Made by a program: the position numbers and the translations under genes. DNA of 64,000 bases from Longispora sp047121295 (GTDB taxonomy: Bacteria > Actinomycetota > Actinomycetes > Mycobacteriales > Micromonosporaceae): positions 372,001 through 436,000 of the forward strand of contig NZ_CP139447.1 in NCBI RefSeq assembly GCF_047121295.1, written 5' to 3'. The notes beneath the pieces were generated by a model. That model was not told the origin of the DNA, made no database searches, and saw nothing but the letters and a program-made list of their open reading frames with translations. Below are positions 7,744 to 15,790 of the stretch, one piece after another; the first letter of the stretch is position 1, and every line of letters begins with the position of its first letter.

Positions 7744-8160
7744 TCAGGGGAGGAAGAGGCAGAGGGGGTGGCCAGCCGGGTCCAGGATCACCCGCAGGTC
7801 CGGGCGGGCCTGCGGATCGGCCAGCGTGCCGCCCACCGACAGGGCCAGCCGCACGGCCTCGGCCAGCGCCGCCTGCCCCTCGGCCTCCGAATGCCCGCCC
7901 TCGGCCGGCGTCACCAGCACCTCAAGATGGATCATCTTCTGCTGCCGGCCGGGCTCCTCGGGCCACACCGGGCGCACATACCCCGGGTCCTGCTGGAACG
8001 ACAGCCCCGTGCCGCCCGCCGGATCCCGCATCAGCACCCAGTCCGGCTCGACCTCGGTCGGCTCCCAGCCGAGCAGCCCGCCGTAGAACCGGGCCATCGC
8101 CTGAGCGTCCGCGCAGTCGAAGTTCACCGTCCGCACGACCAACGTCGGCAGCTGAGTCAT
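7744..8160 (-). CDS. VOC-superfamily (glyoxalase/bleomycin-resistance fold) protein
   Basis: 138 residues with the paired beta-alpha-beta-beta-beta layout of vicinal-oxygen-chelate proteins: VVRTVNFDCADAQAMARFYGGLLGWE at the start of module one, and MIHLEVLVTP to ILDPAGHPLCLFLP for module two. The His/Glu positions in HLEV are candidate metal ligands. The ATG at 8160 was chosen because a CATACT hexamer ends 6 nt upstream and the preceding frame is not conserved in style. The next gene upstream (DinB-like) is on the same strand 29 bp away. Substrate unknown; related proteins detoxify electrophiles or bind antibiotics. Confidence 0.8.
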   Translation of the reverse strand: MTQLPTLVVRTVNFDCADAQAMARFYGGLLGWEPTEVEPDWVLMRDPAGGTGLSFQQDPGYVRPVWPEEPGRQQKMIHLEVLVTPAEGGHSEAEGQAALAEAVRLALSVGGTLADPQARPDLRVILDPAGHPLCLFLP

Positions 8161-8189
8161 CCCCGCAGTATGCCGGGGGACTCCGACAA

Positions 8190-8708
8190 TTATCCCGTGC
8201 TGCCGTCGACCAGCTCGCGGATCAGGTCGGCGTGCCCGTTGTGCCGGGCGTACTCCTCGATCAGGTGCACGTACACCCAGCGCAGGTCGCACGGCGTGTG
8301 CCGCTGACCGAAGGTGAACGCCTCGTCGAGCGGTCGGCCCGCCGTGGTCCGTCGGCAGGCCTCGATCTCCGCGGCGAACGTCGCGAAGTCCGCCTCGGCC
8401 GTGGCCGGGTCGGCGGAGACGAACGCGCCGTCCGAGCCGTCATCCGCCTGGTAGAGCGGGCCGACGTCCTCGCCCGCGAACCTGTACTGGAACCAGATTC
8501 GCTCCACCTCCGCCAGGTGCCGGACCAGGCCCAGCAGCGACAGGTCCGAACTGGCCACCGGCCGCCGGACCAGCTGCTCGCCGGTCAGCCCCGAGCACTT
8601 GGCCAGCAGCACCTCCCGATGGAAGTCCAGCCAGCCGTCCAGGCTCGCCCGCTCGTCGGCGGGCCGGGGCGCCGCAGTCGGCACGACGACAGGTGCGATC
8701 CACGTCAT
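8190..8708 (-). CDS. DinB/DUF664-family protein
   Basis: 172-residue predicted four-helix bundle. Histidines in LVRHLAEVERIWF and in the C-terminal HLIEEYARHNGHADLIRE block match the metal-binding triad of DinB-like/DUF664 enzymes. In actinobacteria some of these are thiol (mycothiol)-dependent transferases. The start ATG at 8708 has CATTAT 7 nt upstream, consistent with a leaderless mRNA; upstream in-frame codons lack support. It is transcribed in the same direction as the VOC gene downstream. The exact reaction cannot be assigned. Confidence 0.82.
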   Translation of the reverse strand: MTWIAPVVVPTAAPRPADERASLDGWLDFHREVLLAKCSGLTGEQLVRRPVASSDLSLLGLVRHLAEVERIWFQYRFAGEDVGPLYQADDGSDGAFVSADPATAEADFATFAAEIEACRRTTAGRPLDEAFTFGQRHTPCDLRWVYVHLIEEYARHNGHADLIRELVDGSTG

Positions 8709-8751
8709 GCGGCCGATAATGCCGACCCCGATCAAGCCCAAACCCACAAAC

Positions 8752-8796
8752 CGCCATCAGACGGTTACGCCGCGTCTCTGATCCGGCAGCGACGGC
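8752..8796 (+). repeat. Dispersed repeat core copy
   Basis: CATCAGACGGTTACGCCGCG followed by TCTCTGATCCGGCAGCGACGG. It differs from the 5529-5564 copy by few bases. It lies between the DUF397 gene and the DinB-like gene, outside any coding region. Confidence 0.75.
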
Positions 8797-8814
8797 CGAT
8801 CCGCGAGGCGGTGA

Positions 8815-8973
8815 TCAGCCGCGCACAGCAGCGAGAAAGCCCCGCCAGTCCTCGGCGGACACCACCAACACGGGCGACTGTTCACCCAACTTGGAATCCC
8901 GCACCCCAACGAGCCCGGGCATCGCGGCAACCTCGACGCATTCCATTTCAGGCCGGAGGATATGCCCCAACAT
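8815..8973 (-). CDS. Short DUF397-domain protein
   Basis: A 52-residue frame with the DUF397 core: CVEVA, then VRDSK, PVLVVSAEDW and FLAAVRG at the C terminus. DUF397 proteins are small actinobacterial regulators, usually encoded beside an HTH (XRE) or abaA-like partner. Here the usual N-terminal W-x-KSS-x-S half is missing and there is no HTH neighbour; the gene starts 18 bp after the YkgJ-like gene stop on the same strand. The start is ATG 8973 or ATG 8946, neither with a strong ribosome site. It could be a truncated remnant or a minimal functional member. Confidence 0.6.
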   Translation of the reverse strand: MLGHILRPEMECVEVAAMPGLVGVRDSKLGEQSPVLVVSAEDWRGFLAAVRG

Positions 8974-8991
8974 GTGAAGCCCGGCCCCAGG

Positions 8992-9771
8992 TCAGGCCTG
9001 TTGCGCCGCCGCCGTCGCCGGGTGGATCGCGATCAGCCCGCTGGCCAGCCGTGCCGCGCACAGCTCCGCCAGCCGGTCGTACGCCGGCTGCCCGATCAAC
9101 GCGACCAGCTCGGGGCCGTACTCGAGATACATCGGCTGGGTGCCCGTGTGCGCCTCGGGGGACGACGTGCACCACCAGTGCAGGTCGTGGCCGCCCTCGC
9201 CCCAGCCCCGGCGGTCGAACTCCCCGACCACGTCCAGCAGCACCTTCGTGTCGTCGGGCCGCTGCACCCAGCTCTGCTCCCGGCGGATCGGCAGCTGCCA
9301 GCACACGTCCGGCTTGTACTCCAGCGGGTGCACCCCGTCCCGCAGCGCCTGGGCGTGCAGCGCGCAGCCCGCGCCCCCGGCGAACCCGGCCCGGTTCAGG
9401 AACACGCACGCGTTGTCCTCGGTCGCGGTCCGGCGGGCCGGCTTGTCCTCGAGGTCGTCCATCTCCGTGTAGTTCTTGAAGCCCTTGCGGAAGTGCTGCC
9501 AGGTCTCCGGGGTGAGCTTCTTGACGGCGGCCTTCACCCGGTTCTCGTCGTCATCGTCGGTGAAGAACGCGCCGTGTGAGCAGCAGCCGTCGGGCGACCC
9601 GCCCGGGGTGATCCCGTGGCAACCCCGGCCGAAGATGCACGCCCACCGCGACAGCAACCAGGTCAGATCGGCCCGGACCATGTGCTCGGCGTCGCCCGGG
9701 TCCACGAACTCGATCCACTCGCGCGGAAAGTCGAGGGCCACTTCTTTCGTAGGTATTGCACGCTGCGTCAC
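8992..9771 (-). CDS. YkgJ-like cysteine-cluster protein
   Basis: 259 residues with a spaced cysteine pattern (residues 40-65: CIFGRGCHG and GCCSHGAFF; later ACVFLNRAG, GCALHAQ and DVCWQLPI). This is the layout of YkgJ/DUF3109-type putative iron- or zinc-binding proteins. Predicted cytosolic, with no signal peptide. The GTG start at 9771 has TAATCT 6 nt upstream, so it is probably leaderless. It is divergent from the gene at 9806, with the two start codons only 34 bp apart, and is followed by the DUF397 frame. The metal-binding role is a family expectation; the physiological job is unknown. Confidence 0.7.
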   Translation of the reverse strand: MTQRAIPTKEVALDFPREWIEFVDPGDAEHMVRADLTWLLSRWACIFGRGCHGITPGGSPDGCCSHGAFFTDDDDENRVKAAVKKLTPETWQHFRKGFKNYTEMDDLEDKPARRTATEDNACVFLNRAGFAGGAGCALHAQALRDGVHPLEYKPDVCWQLPIRREQSWVQRPDDTKVLLDVVGEFDRRGWGEGGHDLHWWCTSSPEAHTGTQPMYLEYGPELVALIGQPAYDRLAELCAARLASGLIAIHPATAAAQQA

Positions 9772-9805
9772 CAGGTCAGATTACGCGCAGGGCATGATGG
9801 GACGT

Positions 9806-10402
9806 GTGACTGATGATGTGTTCACCGTAGATTCGTTGCGCGGCGTGGCCCTGGCCCAGGGCTGGAGCTATCGGGAGAACGACCAGGGCTTCGCCGACCG
9901 GTGGGGTGGCCCGCCGTTCGACACCTGGTCGGGCTCGAAGCGGGCGGCCGACGTGGTGTCCGGCGAGTACCGGGAACGGCCCGTCGCGGCGTTCTGCCTG
10001 CTGACCGGCGACGAGAACTTCCTGGTCGTGGCCACCTCGCTGCCGGGCCGGCTGCCCCGGTTCGCGCTGGCCCCGCCGGTCGGCGCCGTGGACCCGGGCC
10101 CGTTCGGGTACGGCTTCGAGGCCGAGGACCCGGACCTGGCCCAGCGCTACGAGGTGTACGCGGCCGACGCCGACCTGGCCGCCGCCGTCCTGCACGTCGA
10201 CGCCGTGGCCGTGCTCCGCAAGCACCGGAGCATGGACTGGCGGATCGAGGGCCGCGACCTGCTCGCCATCGAACGCCTCGACCGCGAGGTGTCGGAGGAG
10301 GAGCTGCTGAACACCCTCGACGCCCTGGTCACCATCGCGGCGGGCATCCCGTCGGGGCTGTTCGACCGGTACCCGACCCCGACTCCGTACCCGGCAGTCT
10401 GA
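9806..10402 (+). CDS. Conserved hypothetical protein
   Basis: 198 residues, acidic and soluble, with no signal peptide. Visible features are a mixed alpha/beta pattern, ALAPPVGAVDPGPFGYGFEA, a Trp-containing MDWRIEGRDLLAI block and an acidic C-terminal helix (LDREVSEEELLNTL). The GTG at 9806 is favoured over ATGs at 9794/9797 because CATGAT lies 7 nt upstream. It ends 2 bp before the ppx start, so the two genes are likely one operon. I do not recognise a family; coupling to exopolyphosphatase is the only contextual hint. Confidence 0.65.
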   Translation: MTDDVFTVDSLRGVALAQGWSYRENDQGFADRWGGPPFDTWSGSKRAADVVSGEYRERPVAAFCLLTGDENFLVVATSLPGRLPRFALAPPVGAVDPGPFGYGFEAEDPDLAQRYEVYAADADLAAAVLHVDAVAVLRKHRSMDWRIEGRDLLAIERLDREVSEEELLNTLDALVTIAAGIPSGLFDRYPTPTPYPAV

Positions 10403-10404
10403 CC

Positions 10405-11304
10405 ATGCGGCTCGGCGTACTCGACGTCGGTTCCAACACCGTCCACCTGCTCGTCGTGGACGCCCACCGGGGCGGTCACCCCTGGCCGGCGCACTCCGAG
10501 AAGAGCGTCATCAGGCTGGCCGAGCACCTGGACCCGAAGGGTCGGGTCACCGCCGAGGGGGCCGACGCGCTGGTCGAGGCCGTGCAGACAGCCCGGCAGG
10601 CGGCCGAGGACAACGGCGTCGAGGAGATGCTGGCGTTCGCGACCTCCGCGCTGCGCGACGCGGGCAACGGCAAGGAGGTGCTGGCCCGGGTCAAGGCGGA
10701 GACCGGCATCGTCCTCGGCGTGCTCAGCGGCGAGGACGAGGCCCGGCTGACCTTCCTGGCCGGCCGGCGGTGGTTCGGCTGGTCGGCCGGCAAGCTGCTG
10801 CTCCTCGACATCGGCGGCGGCTCCCTGGAGCTCGCGGCGGGCGGCGACGAGCTGCCGGCCGTGGCCATGTCCCTGCCGCTCGGCGCCGGCCGGCTCACCC
10901 GGACCTACGGCGACGACCTCGACGGGCTGACCGAGCACGTGGAGAAGCTGCTCACCCCGGTGGTGCTGGAGCTCAAGGCGCACGGCTGGGACCGGGCGGC
11001 GGCGACGTCCAAGACGTTCCGCAGTCTCGCCCGGCTCGCCGGTGCCGCGCCGTCCCGGGCCGGACTGTGGGCGCCGCGCACCCTGACCAGGGAGGGCGTC
11101 CACCAGGTGCTCGGGTTCATCCGGCGGATGGACCCGACGGCGCTGGGCGAGCTGGACGGGGTCAGCCCCCGGCGTGCGCACCAGCTTGTGTCGGGGGCCG
11201 TGGTCGCGGAGGTCGCGATGCGACAGCTCGGGGTGGAGAAGCTCGACATCTGCCCGTGGGCACTGCGGGAGGGCATGATCCTGCGCTGGCTGGACTATGC
11301 CTGA
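10405..11304 (+). CDS. ppx: Ppx/GppA exopolyphosphatase/pppGpp phosphohydrolase-family protein
   Basis: 299-residue member of the actin-like ASKHA fold. Phosphate-1 loop LGVLDVGSNTVHLLVVD at the N terminus, FATSALRDAGN, SGEDEARLTFL and the phosphate-2 loop LLLDIGGGSLEL are present. The short length matches actinobacterial Ppx (about 300-345 aa) lacking the HD domain of the proteobacterial enzymes. The family hydrolyses polyphosphate and/or pppGpp. In M. tuberculosis the orthologue (Rv0496 region) sits in the same gene order. The start ATG is 2 nt after the upstream stop codon. Confidence 0.92.
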   Translation: MRLGVLDVGSNTVHLLVVDAHRGGHPWPAHSEKSVIRLAEHLDPKGRVTAEGADALVEAVQTARQAAEDNGVEEMLAFATSALRDAGNGKEVLARVKAETGIVLGVLSGEDEARLTFLAGRRWFGWSAGKLLLLDIGGGSLELAAGGDELPAVAMSLPLGAGRLTRTYGDDLDGLTEHVEKLLTPVVLELKAHGWDRAAATSKTFRSLARLAGAAPSRAGLWAPRTLTREGVHQVLGFIRRMDPTALGELDGVSPRRAHQLVSGAVVAEVAMRQLGVEKLDICPWALREGMILRWLDYA

Positions 11305-11399
11305 CGGCCGCGCGGGCCCGCGCGGGCCCGCTCCCGGCGTCATCTGGACGTAACACGCCCTACACACGGTGATCATCCGGACACGGCTACCCTGGGTAG

Positions 11400-12203
11400 G
11401 TGACGCCGATTCCGGTTTTGCTCTCCAGTTCTTCCGTCTACCCCGAGGCCACTCCCGCCGCGTTCGAGCTCGCGGCGGGACTCGGCTATGACGGCGTCGA
11501 GGTCATGGTGTGGACCGACGCCGTCAGCCAGGACGCCACCGCCCTGCGCCAGCTGTCCTCACACTACGGCGTGCCCGTGCTCGCCATCCACGCTCCGTGC
11601 CTGCTGGTCACTCAGCGTGTCTGGAGCCCCGATCCGTGGGAGCGGCTGCGCCGGGCCGCGATCCTCGCCGAGGAGATGGGCGCGCCGACCGTGGTCGTGC
11701 ACCCGCCGTTCGCCTGGCAGCGCGACTACGCCCGGACGTTCGTCGACGGCCTCGGCAGGCTGACCCGCCAGCACCCGGGGGTCCGGTTCGCCGTGGAGAA
11801 CATGTATCCGATCCGGATGGCCCGCCGCGAGTTCGTCCCCTACTCCCCGCACTGGGACCCGACGGAGGTCGGCTACCAGGCGTACACGCTGGATCTGTCG
11901 CACTGTGCCGCCGCCAAGATGGACGGCCTGGAGCTGCTGGGCGCGATGGGCGACGCGATGGCGCACCTGCACCTGGGCGACGGCACGGGCAAGGGCACCG
12001 ACGAGCACCTGGTGCCCGGCCGGGGCACCCAGCCGTGCGCGGAGGTGCTGACCACCCTGGCGGAGGGCGGCTTCACCGGGCAGGTGTCGATGGAGGTCAA
12101 CACGCGCAAGGCCGGCTCCCGGGCTGCCCGGGAGGCCGACCTCGCTGAGGCGTTGGCGTTCGCCCGCCGCTTTCTGACGACTTCGGTGACGGCCGCCGGC
12201 TAG
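11400..12203 (+). CDS. Sugar phosphate isomerase/epimerase-like TIM barrel
   Basis: 267 residues of the xylose-isomerase-like TIM-barrel family (AP_endonuc_2). Barrel strands include GYDGVEVMVW, VLAIHAPCLL, PTVVVHPPFAW, VRFAVENMYP, YTLDLSHCA, MAHLHLGDG and QVSMEVN. The Glu, Asp-His and Glu residues at the strand ends match the metal site of the fold. TACCCT 6 nt before the GTG indicates a leaderless transcript. The gene follows ppx as in the Rv0496-Rv0498 arrangement. The substrate is unknown. Confidence 0.85.
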   Translation: MTPIPVLLSSSSVYPEATPAAFELAAGLGYDGVEVMVWTDAVSQDATALRQLSSHYGVPVLAIHAPCLLVTQRVWSPDPWERLRRAAILAEEMGAPTVVVHPPFAWQRDYARTFVDGLGRLTRQHPGVRFAVENMYPIRMARREFVPYSPHWDPTEVGYQAYTLDLSHCAAAKMDGLELLGAMGDAMAHLHLGDGTGKGTDEHLVPGRGTQPCAEVLTTLAEGGFTGQVSMEVNTRKAGSRAAREADLAEALAFARRFLTTSVTAAG

Positions 12204-12295
12204 GGCCGGCCGCTCCGGCAGCCGGCCGCCTCGGCCAGGTGGCCGCTGTGGCCGGGCGGCCCATCGGCCACATGGCTGCCTCGGCCGGGGGTGCG

Positions 12296-12898
12296 CTAGC
12301 GCGCGGCCTCGACCGCTGCCGCCGTGACGGGGACCTGCCGGGCCGCCTCGACGGCACCGGGCGGCAGCTGCTGCGCCTGCAGCTCCGCCTTCTTCCGGGC
12401 CCGGTGCGCGGCGACGTGCGAACGGGTCGCGCACCGCTCGGAGCAGAACCGCCGGCAGCAGTTGGACGAGGTGTCCAGGTAGACGTTGCCGCACCGCTCG
12501 TCGGCACAGACGCCGAACCGGGCGCTGCCGTGCTCGCACAGCCACACCGACAGGCCCCACACCGCGCCGGCCAGGTACTCGGCGCTCACCGCCTCGCCGC
12601 GACCGGTCACGTGCATGTGCCAGTCGGTGGAGTCGTGCCCGGAGATCCGGGGTTGCATCGGGTGGGCCTGCAGGAGAGCATTGAGCTCGGTGACGGCCTC
12701 GGGGTCGTTGCCGGCCGTGCCGGCCTCGAAGACTCCCCGGAGCCGCTTCTGGGCGCGGCGCATGGCGACGAGGTCCCGCTCGGCGAGCTTGCTCTGCCGC
12801 CACGGGTGCCCGTCGAAGAACGCCACGAGGGCGTCCATGTCGCCCAGCGGCGCGTTGACAAGATCAACCGCAGTCTGGGCGTACTGATCGAAATCCAC
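12296..12898 (-). CDS. CGNR zinc-finger (ABATE-domain) regulator-like protein
   Basis: 200 residues. The N-terminal part (residues 5-110) is the helical ABATE-type domain. The C-terminal treble-clef has CADERCGNVYLDTSSNCC and RFCSERCATRSHVAAHRAR, matching the CGNR zinc-finger family, with CGNV in place of CGNR. An Ala/Glu-rich tail follows. Likely a DNA- or RNA-binding regulator. GTG start at 12898 with TACCGT 6 nt upstream (leaderless). It is divergent from the proline dehydrogenase gene, which it might control; this is inference from position only. Confidence 0.85.
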   Translation of the reverse strand: MDFDQYAQTAVDLVNAPLGDMDALVAFFDGHPWRQSKLAERDLVAMRRAQKRLRGVFEAGTAGNDPEAVTELNALLQAHPMQPRISGHDSTDWHMHVTGRGEAVSAEYLAGAVWGLSVWLCEHGSARFGVCADERCGNVYLDTSSNCCRRFCSERCATRSHVAAHRARKKAELQAQQLPPGAVEAARQVPVTAAAVEAAR

Positions 12899-12948
12899 GC
12901 CCTAACGGTAGACAATCCTTGGCGAAGTAACCAGCATCGAGCGTCACA

Positions 12949-12974
12949 AGTCCTTACAGTTCACAGTCCTTACG
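12949..12974. repeat. AGTCCTTAC direct repeat in a divergent promoter region
   Basis: The 9-mer AGTCCTTAC occurs at about 12949-12957 and again 17 nt later, between the CGNR gene and the proline dehydrogenase gene. The spacing is near two helical turns, which would suit a tandem operator. No known regulator motif is recognised. Confidence 0.4.
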
Positions 12975-13030
12975 CTGCCAGGTGGTCCCCCTCGCCAAAG
13001 ATGGGATGACCGCCGGATACCCTTCGAACC

Positions 13031-13951
13031 ATGCTCCGTTCGGTAATCCTCGCCGCGGCCCGCAGCAAGCGGGTCGAGCGGCTGGTCGAGAAGGCCCCGG
13101 TCAGCCGGGACGTGGTCCGCCGCTTCGTCGCGGGCACCACCACCGACGACGCGCTCGCCGCGACCCGTGAACTCGTCGCCGACGGTCTCGCCGTCACCCT
13201 GGACTTCCTCGGCGAGGACACCTTCACCGCCGAGCAGGCCACCGCGACGAAGGACGAGTACCTGCGGCTGCTGGCCGCGCTCGACGCCGCCGAGCTCACC
13301 CCGGAGGCCGAGGTCAGCCTGAAGCTGTCCGCGCTCGGGCAGAAGTTCGACGAGGAGCTGGCGCTGGCCAACGCGCGGGAGATCTGCGCCGCCGCGATGA
13401 AGGCCGGCACGACGGTGACCCTCGACATGGAGGACCACACCACCACGGACTCCACGCTCGACATGCTCGCCGAGCTGCGCAAGGACTTCCCGACCACGGG
13501 TGCCGTCCTCCAGTCGTACCTGCGGCGGACCGAGGCGGACTGCCGGGAGCTGGCGGTCGCCGGGTCCCGGGTGCGGCTGTGCAAGGGGGCGTACAAGGAG
13601 CCCGAGTCGGTGGCGTACCAGACGGCCCTCGACGTGGACAAGTCCTACGTGCGCTGCGTGAACACCCTGATGTCCGGCGCCGGCTACCCGATGCTGGCCA
13701 CCCACGACCCGCGCCTGATCACGATCGGCGAGGACCGCTCGCGGTGGTTCGACCGCTCGGGCGACTCCTTCGAGTTCCAGATGCTCTACGGGGTCCGCCC
13801 CGAGGAGCAGCGCCGGCTGGCCCGCGACGGCTACACGGTCCGGGTCTACGTGCCCTACGGCACCGAGTGGTACGGCTACCTGATGCGCCGCCTCGCCGAG
13901 CGCCCGGCCAACCTGGGCTTCTTCGCCCGGGCCCTGGCCACGAAGAAGTAG
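13031..13951 (+). CDS. Proline dehydrogenase (monofunctional, PutA/PRODH family)
   Basis: 306-residue FAD-dependent TIM-barrel enzyme oxidising L-proline to pyrroline-5-carboxylate and passing electrons to the membrane quinone pool. Conserved signatures are EVSLKLSALG, LDMEDHT, LQSYLRRT, RLCKGAYKEP, LATHDPRLI, FQMLYGVRPEEQ and the substrate motif YLMRRLAERPAN, whose paired arginines bind the proline carboxylate. TACCCT lies 7 nt before the ATG (leaderless). It stands where proC lies in mycobacteria, and a strong terminator follows. No P5C dehydrogenase is adjacent. Confidence 0.94.
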   Translation: MLRSVILAAARSKRVERLVEKAPVSRDVVRRFVAGTTTDDALAATRELVADGLAVTLDFLGEDTFTAEQATATKDEYLRLLAALDAAELTPEAEVSLKLSALGQKFDEELALANAREICAAAMKAGTTVTLDMEDHTTTDSTLDMLAELRKDFPTTGAVLQSYLRRTEADCRELAVAGSRVRLCKGAYKEPESVAYQTALDVDKSYVRCVNTLMSGAGYPMLATHDPRLITIGEDRSRWFDRSGDSFEFQMLYGVRPEEQRRLARDGYTVRVYVPYGTEWYGYLMRRLAERPANLGFFARALATKK

Positions 13952-13964
13952 TTCCCGGCACTCC

Positions 13965-13999
13965 ATCACCCCCGGCCCGCGGAGCGGGCCGGGGGTGAT
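13965..13999 (+). terminator. Strong hairpin terminator after proline dehydrogenase
   Basis: Perfect 16-bp stem (13965-13980 with 13984-13999; ATCACCCCCGGCCCGC) with a GGA loop, starting 14 nt after the stop codon and followed by GTGTTTCCC. Confidence 0.85.
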
Positions 14000-14266
14000 G
14001 TGTTTCCCGCCACGCTCCCCGAGGGATGTCAACGCTTCTGTCGCCTATTGGCGTAAATAGGTGGCTCGGTAGGGTTTGAGCTGCGCAAATGGCGACGGTG
14101 ACATACTTCGATTACGTAGAGCTATCGCGCTGGCCACACCCGCCCCGTTACCGTACAAGGAGCACGTGCGTGTCCGCTGATGGCGGCTCCGCCGTCGGCC
14201 GCCGTGTGGAGTGCACGGACGTGCGGTGTCGTCGCCGAGCGGCCGGGAGAGGCGCAGGTGGTGGTC

Positions 14267-14476
14267 ATGTCCGTCGCGCAGAGCGAGAGCCGGCTCGGAG
14301 AGGTGCGGTTCCTCACCGTCGCCGAGGTGGCGCTGTTGATGCGGGTCTCGAAGATGACGGTCTACAGGCTGGTGCACTCCGGCGAGCTGGCGGCCGTCCG
14401 GGTCGGACGGTCGTTCCGGGTCCCCGAGCAGGCGGTGCACACGTACCTCAAAGGGGCTTTTTCGGACTCAACCTGA
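14267..14476 (+). CDS. Excisionase-type (MerR-like) helix-turn-helix protein
   Basis: 69-residue DNA-binding protein. The winged-HTH region FLTVAEVALLMRVSKMTVYRLV followed by GELAAVRVGRSFRVPEQAVHTYL is the helix_turn_helix 17/excisionase family; the orthologue in M. tuberculosis is Rv0500A by gene order. The ATG at 14267 is preceded by GGGAGAGG about 10 nt upstream. It is related in fold to BldC (44456) but clearly a different gene. The upstream 260-bp leader contains a small CCTATT/AATAGG inverted repeat near 14043-14061. Targets are unknown. Confidence 0.85.
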   Translation: MSVAQSESRLGEVRFLTVAEVALLMRVSKMTVYRLVHSGELAAVRVGRSFRVPEQAVHTYLKGAFSDST

Positions 14477-14560
14477 GCATCCCGCCGGGCCGATTAGCCC
14501 GCCGTGGATGCTACGGCTACCCTGAACAGGTTCACCTTCCGACTCTCGAGGGGTTGCCGT

Positions 14561-14662
14561 ATGGGCTCCGTGGTCAAGAAGCGCCGCAAGCGCATGGCTA
14601 AGAAGAAGCACCGCAAGCTGCTGCGCAAGACCCGCGTCCAGCGTCGCCGTCTCGGCAAGTGA
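14561..14662 (+). CDS. Small ribosomal subunit protein bS22 (AURKAIP1/COX24-type)
   Basis: A 33-residue, extremely basic protein starting MGSVVKKRRKRMAKKKHRK and ending RRLGK. This is a near-identical match to the actinobacterial protein found at the decoding centre of mycobacterial 30S subunits (bS22; Rv0500B by position). Too short for many gene callers. A TACCCT -10 hexamer lies near 14518-14523, giving a short leader with a GAGGGG ribosome site about 9 nt before the ATG. It sits between the HTH gene and the epimerase as in mycobacteria. Very confident because sequence, size and synteny agree. Confidence 0.94.
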   Translation: MGSVVKKRRKRMAKKKHRKLLRKTRVQRRRLGK

Positions 14663-14719
14663 TCTCGGCGCCGGTCGTTTCCGGCGCTGATCCACTTGCC
14701 ATCCCCTGGGGAGCCGCCC

Positions 14720-15790
14720 ATGTCTGAGCAATCGGCGGCCTCCGCTCGCCCGGGCAAACGTCCGGGCACTGCGTCGGCCGGTCAGCCATTGGCGGCCTCC
14801 GTTCGCCCGCACACGACGTCGGCCCACCGGCCGGCGGGTGCGGGACACCCGTCCGGCGGCACGGTCCTGGTGACCGGGGCCGGGCGGTATCTGGGAGCAC
14901 ACACCGCGGCCAAGCTCGCCGCGGACGCGACGGTTCTCGCGGTGGATGTCGTTCCCCCCACGCCCGACCTGGCGAAGGTCCTGGCCGGCGCGGGGGTGGA
15001 CTTCTCCGTGGTCGACCCGACTCAGGGCCCGGCGCTGGCCCAACTGCTGGACCGGGCCCGGGTCGAGACCGTGGTGCACATGGCCGTGGCGGCCATGCCG
15101 TTCCGCGACGGCGGCCGGGACGCGATGAAGGAACTCAACGTCATCGGCACGTTGCAGCTCCTCGCCGCCTGCCAGCGGGCCGAGAGCCTGCGCAAGGTGG
15201 TCGTTCGCTCCTCCAGCGCCGCGTACGGCGCCTCCTCCCGCGACCCCGCGATCTTCACCGAGGACACCGAGCTCCGCGCCGTCCCGCGCGGCGGTTTCGT
15301 GAAGGACATCCTCGACATCGAGGGGTACGTGCGCGGCTTCCGTCGCCGCCGCCCCGACGCCGTGGCCACCGTGCTGCGGTTCTCCCCTTTCCTGGGCCCC
15401 ACGGCCGACACAGCCCTGACCAGGTACTTCGACCAGGCCTTCGTGCCCACCGCCGCCGGCTTCGACCCCCGGGTGCAGTTCGTGCACGTGGATGACGCGC
15501 TCGAGGTGCTGCGGCTCTCCGTCGTCGAGGACCATCCGGGCGTCTTCAACGTCGCCGGCCCCGGCGTGCTGCTGCTGTCCCAGGCCATCCGGCGGGCCGG
15601 CAGGACCCCGGTGCCCGTGCCCGGCCTCGCGATGGGCGCCGTCGGCCGGCTGTTCGACATCTCCATCGACCAGTTGGAGTTCCTGGTGCACGGCCGGGTG
15701 GTGGACGTGTCGCGGCTCGTCGCGGAGTACGGCTTCTCCCCCCGCTCCACGCCTGACACCTTCAAGGAGTTCGTCAGTGTCGTTCGGTGA
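14720..15790 (+). CDS. Atypical NAD(P)-dependent epimerase/dehydratase (SDR)
   Basis: 356-residue extended SDR. After a 45-residue Ala/Pro/Arg-rich N-terminal extension the Rossmann motif VLVTGAGRYLGA appears, then VVHMAVAA and VRSSSAAYG. The canonical YxxxK is replaced by a less standard FVKD/EGYVRG region, as in the Rv0501 (galE2) type, so catalysis by the textbook mechanism is uncertain. ATG 14720 has GGGGAG 7 nt upstream and is preferred to TTG 14696. The first 90 bp contain a duplicated GGCGGCCTCCG-TCGCCCG block. The stop overlaps the acyltransferase start. Confidence 0.85.
   Translation: MSEQSAASARPGKRPGTASAGQPLAASVRPHTTSAHRPAGAGHPSGGTVLVTGAGRYLGAHTAAKLAADATVLAVDVVPPTPDLAKVLAGAGVDFSVVDPTQGPALAQLLDRARVETVVHMAVAAMPFRDGGRDAMKELNVIGTLQLLAACQRAESLRKVVVRSSSAAYGASSRDPAIFTEDTELRAVPRGGFVKDILDIEGYVRGFRRRRPDAVATVLRFSPFLGPTADTALTRYFDQAFVPTAAGFDPRVQFVHVDDALEVLRLSVVEDHPGVFNVAGPGVLLLSQAIRRAGRTPVPVPGLAMGAVGRLFDISIDQLEFLVHGRVVDVSRLVAEYGFSPRSTPDTFKEFVSVVR

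Noticed and set aside
8815..8973. Counting the DUF397 frame as a certain functional gene
   Set aside because: Kept only at moderate confidence: the C-terminal domain half matches well, but the N-terminal half and the usual HTH partner are missing and the start codon is weakly supported.
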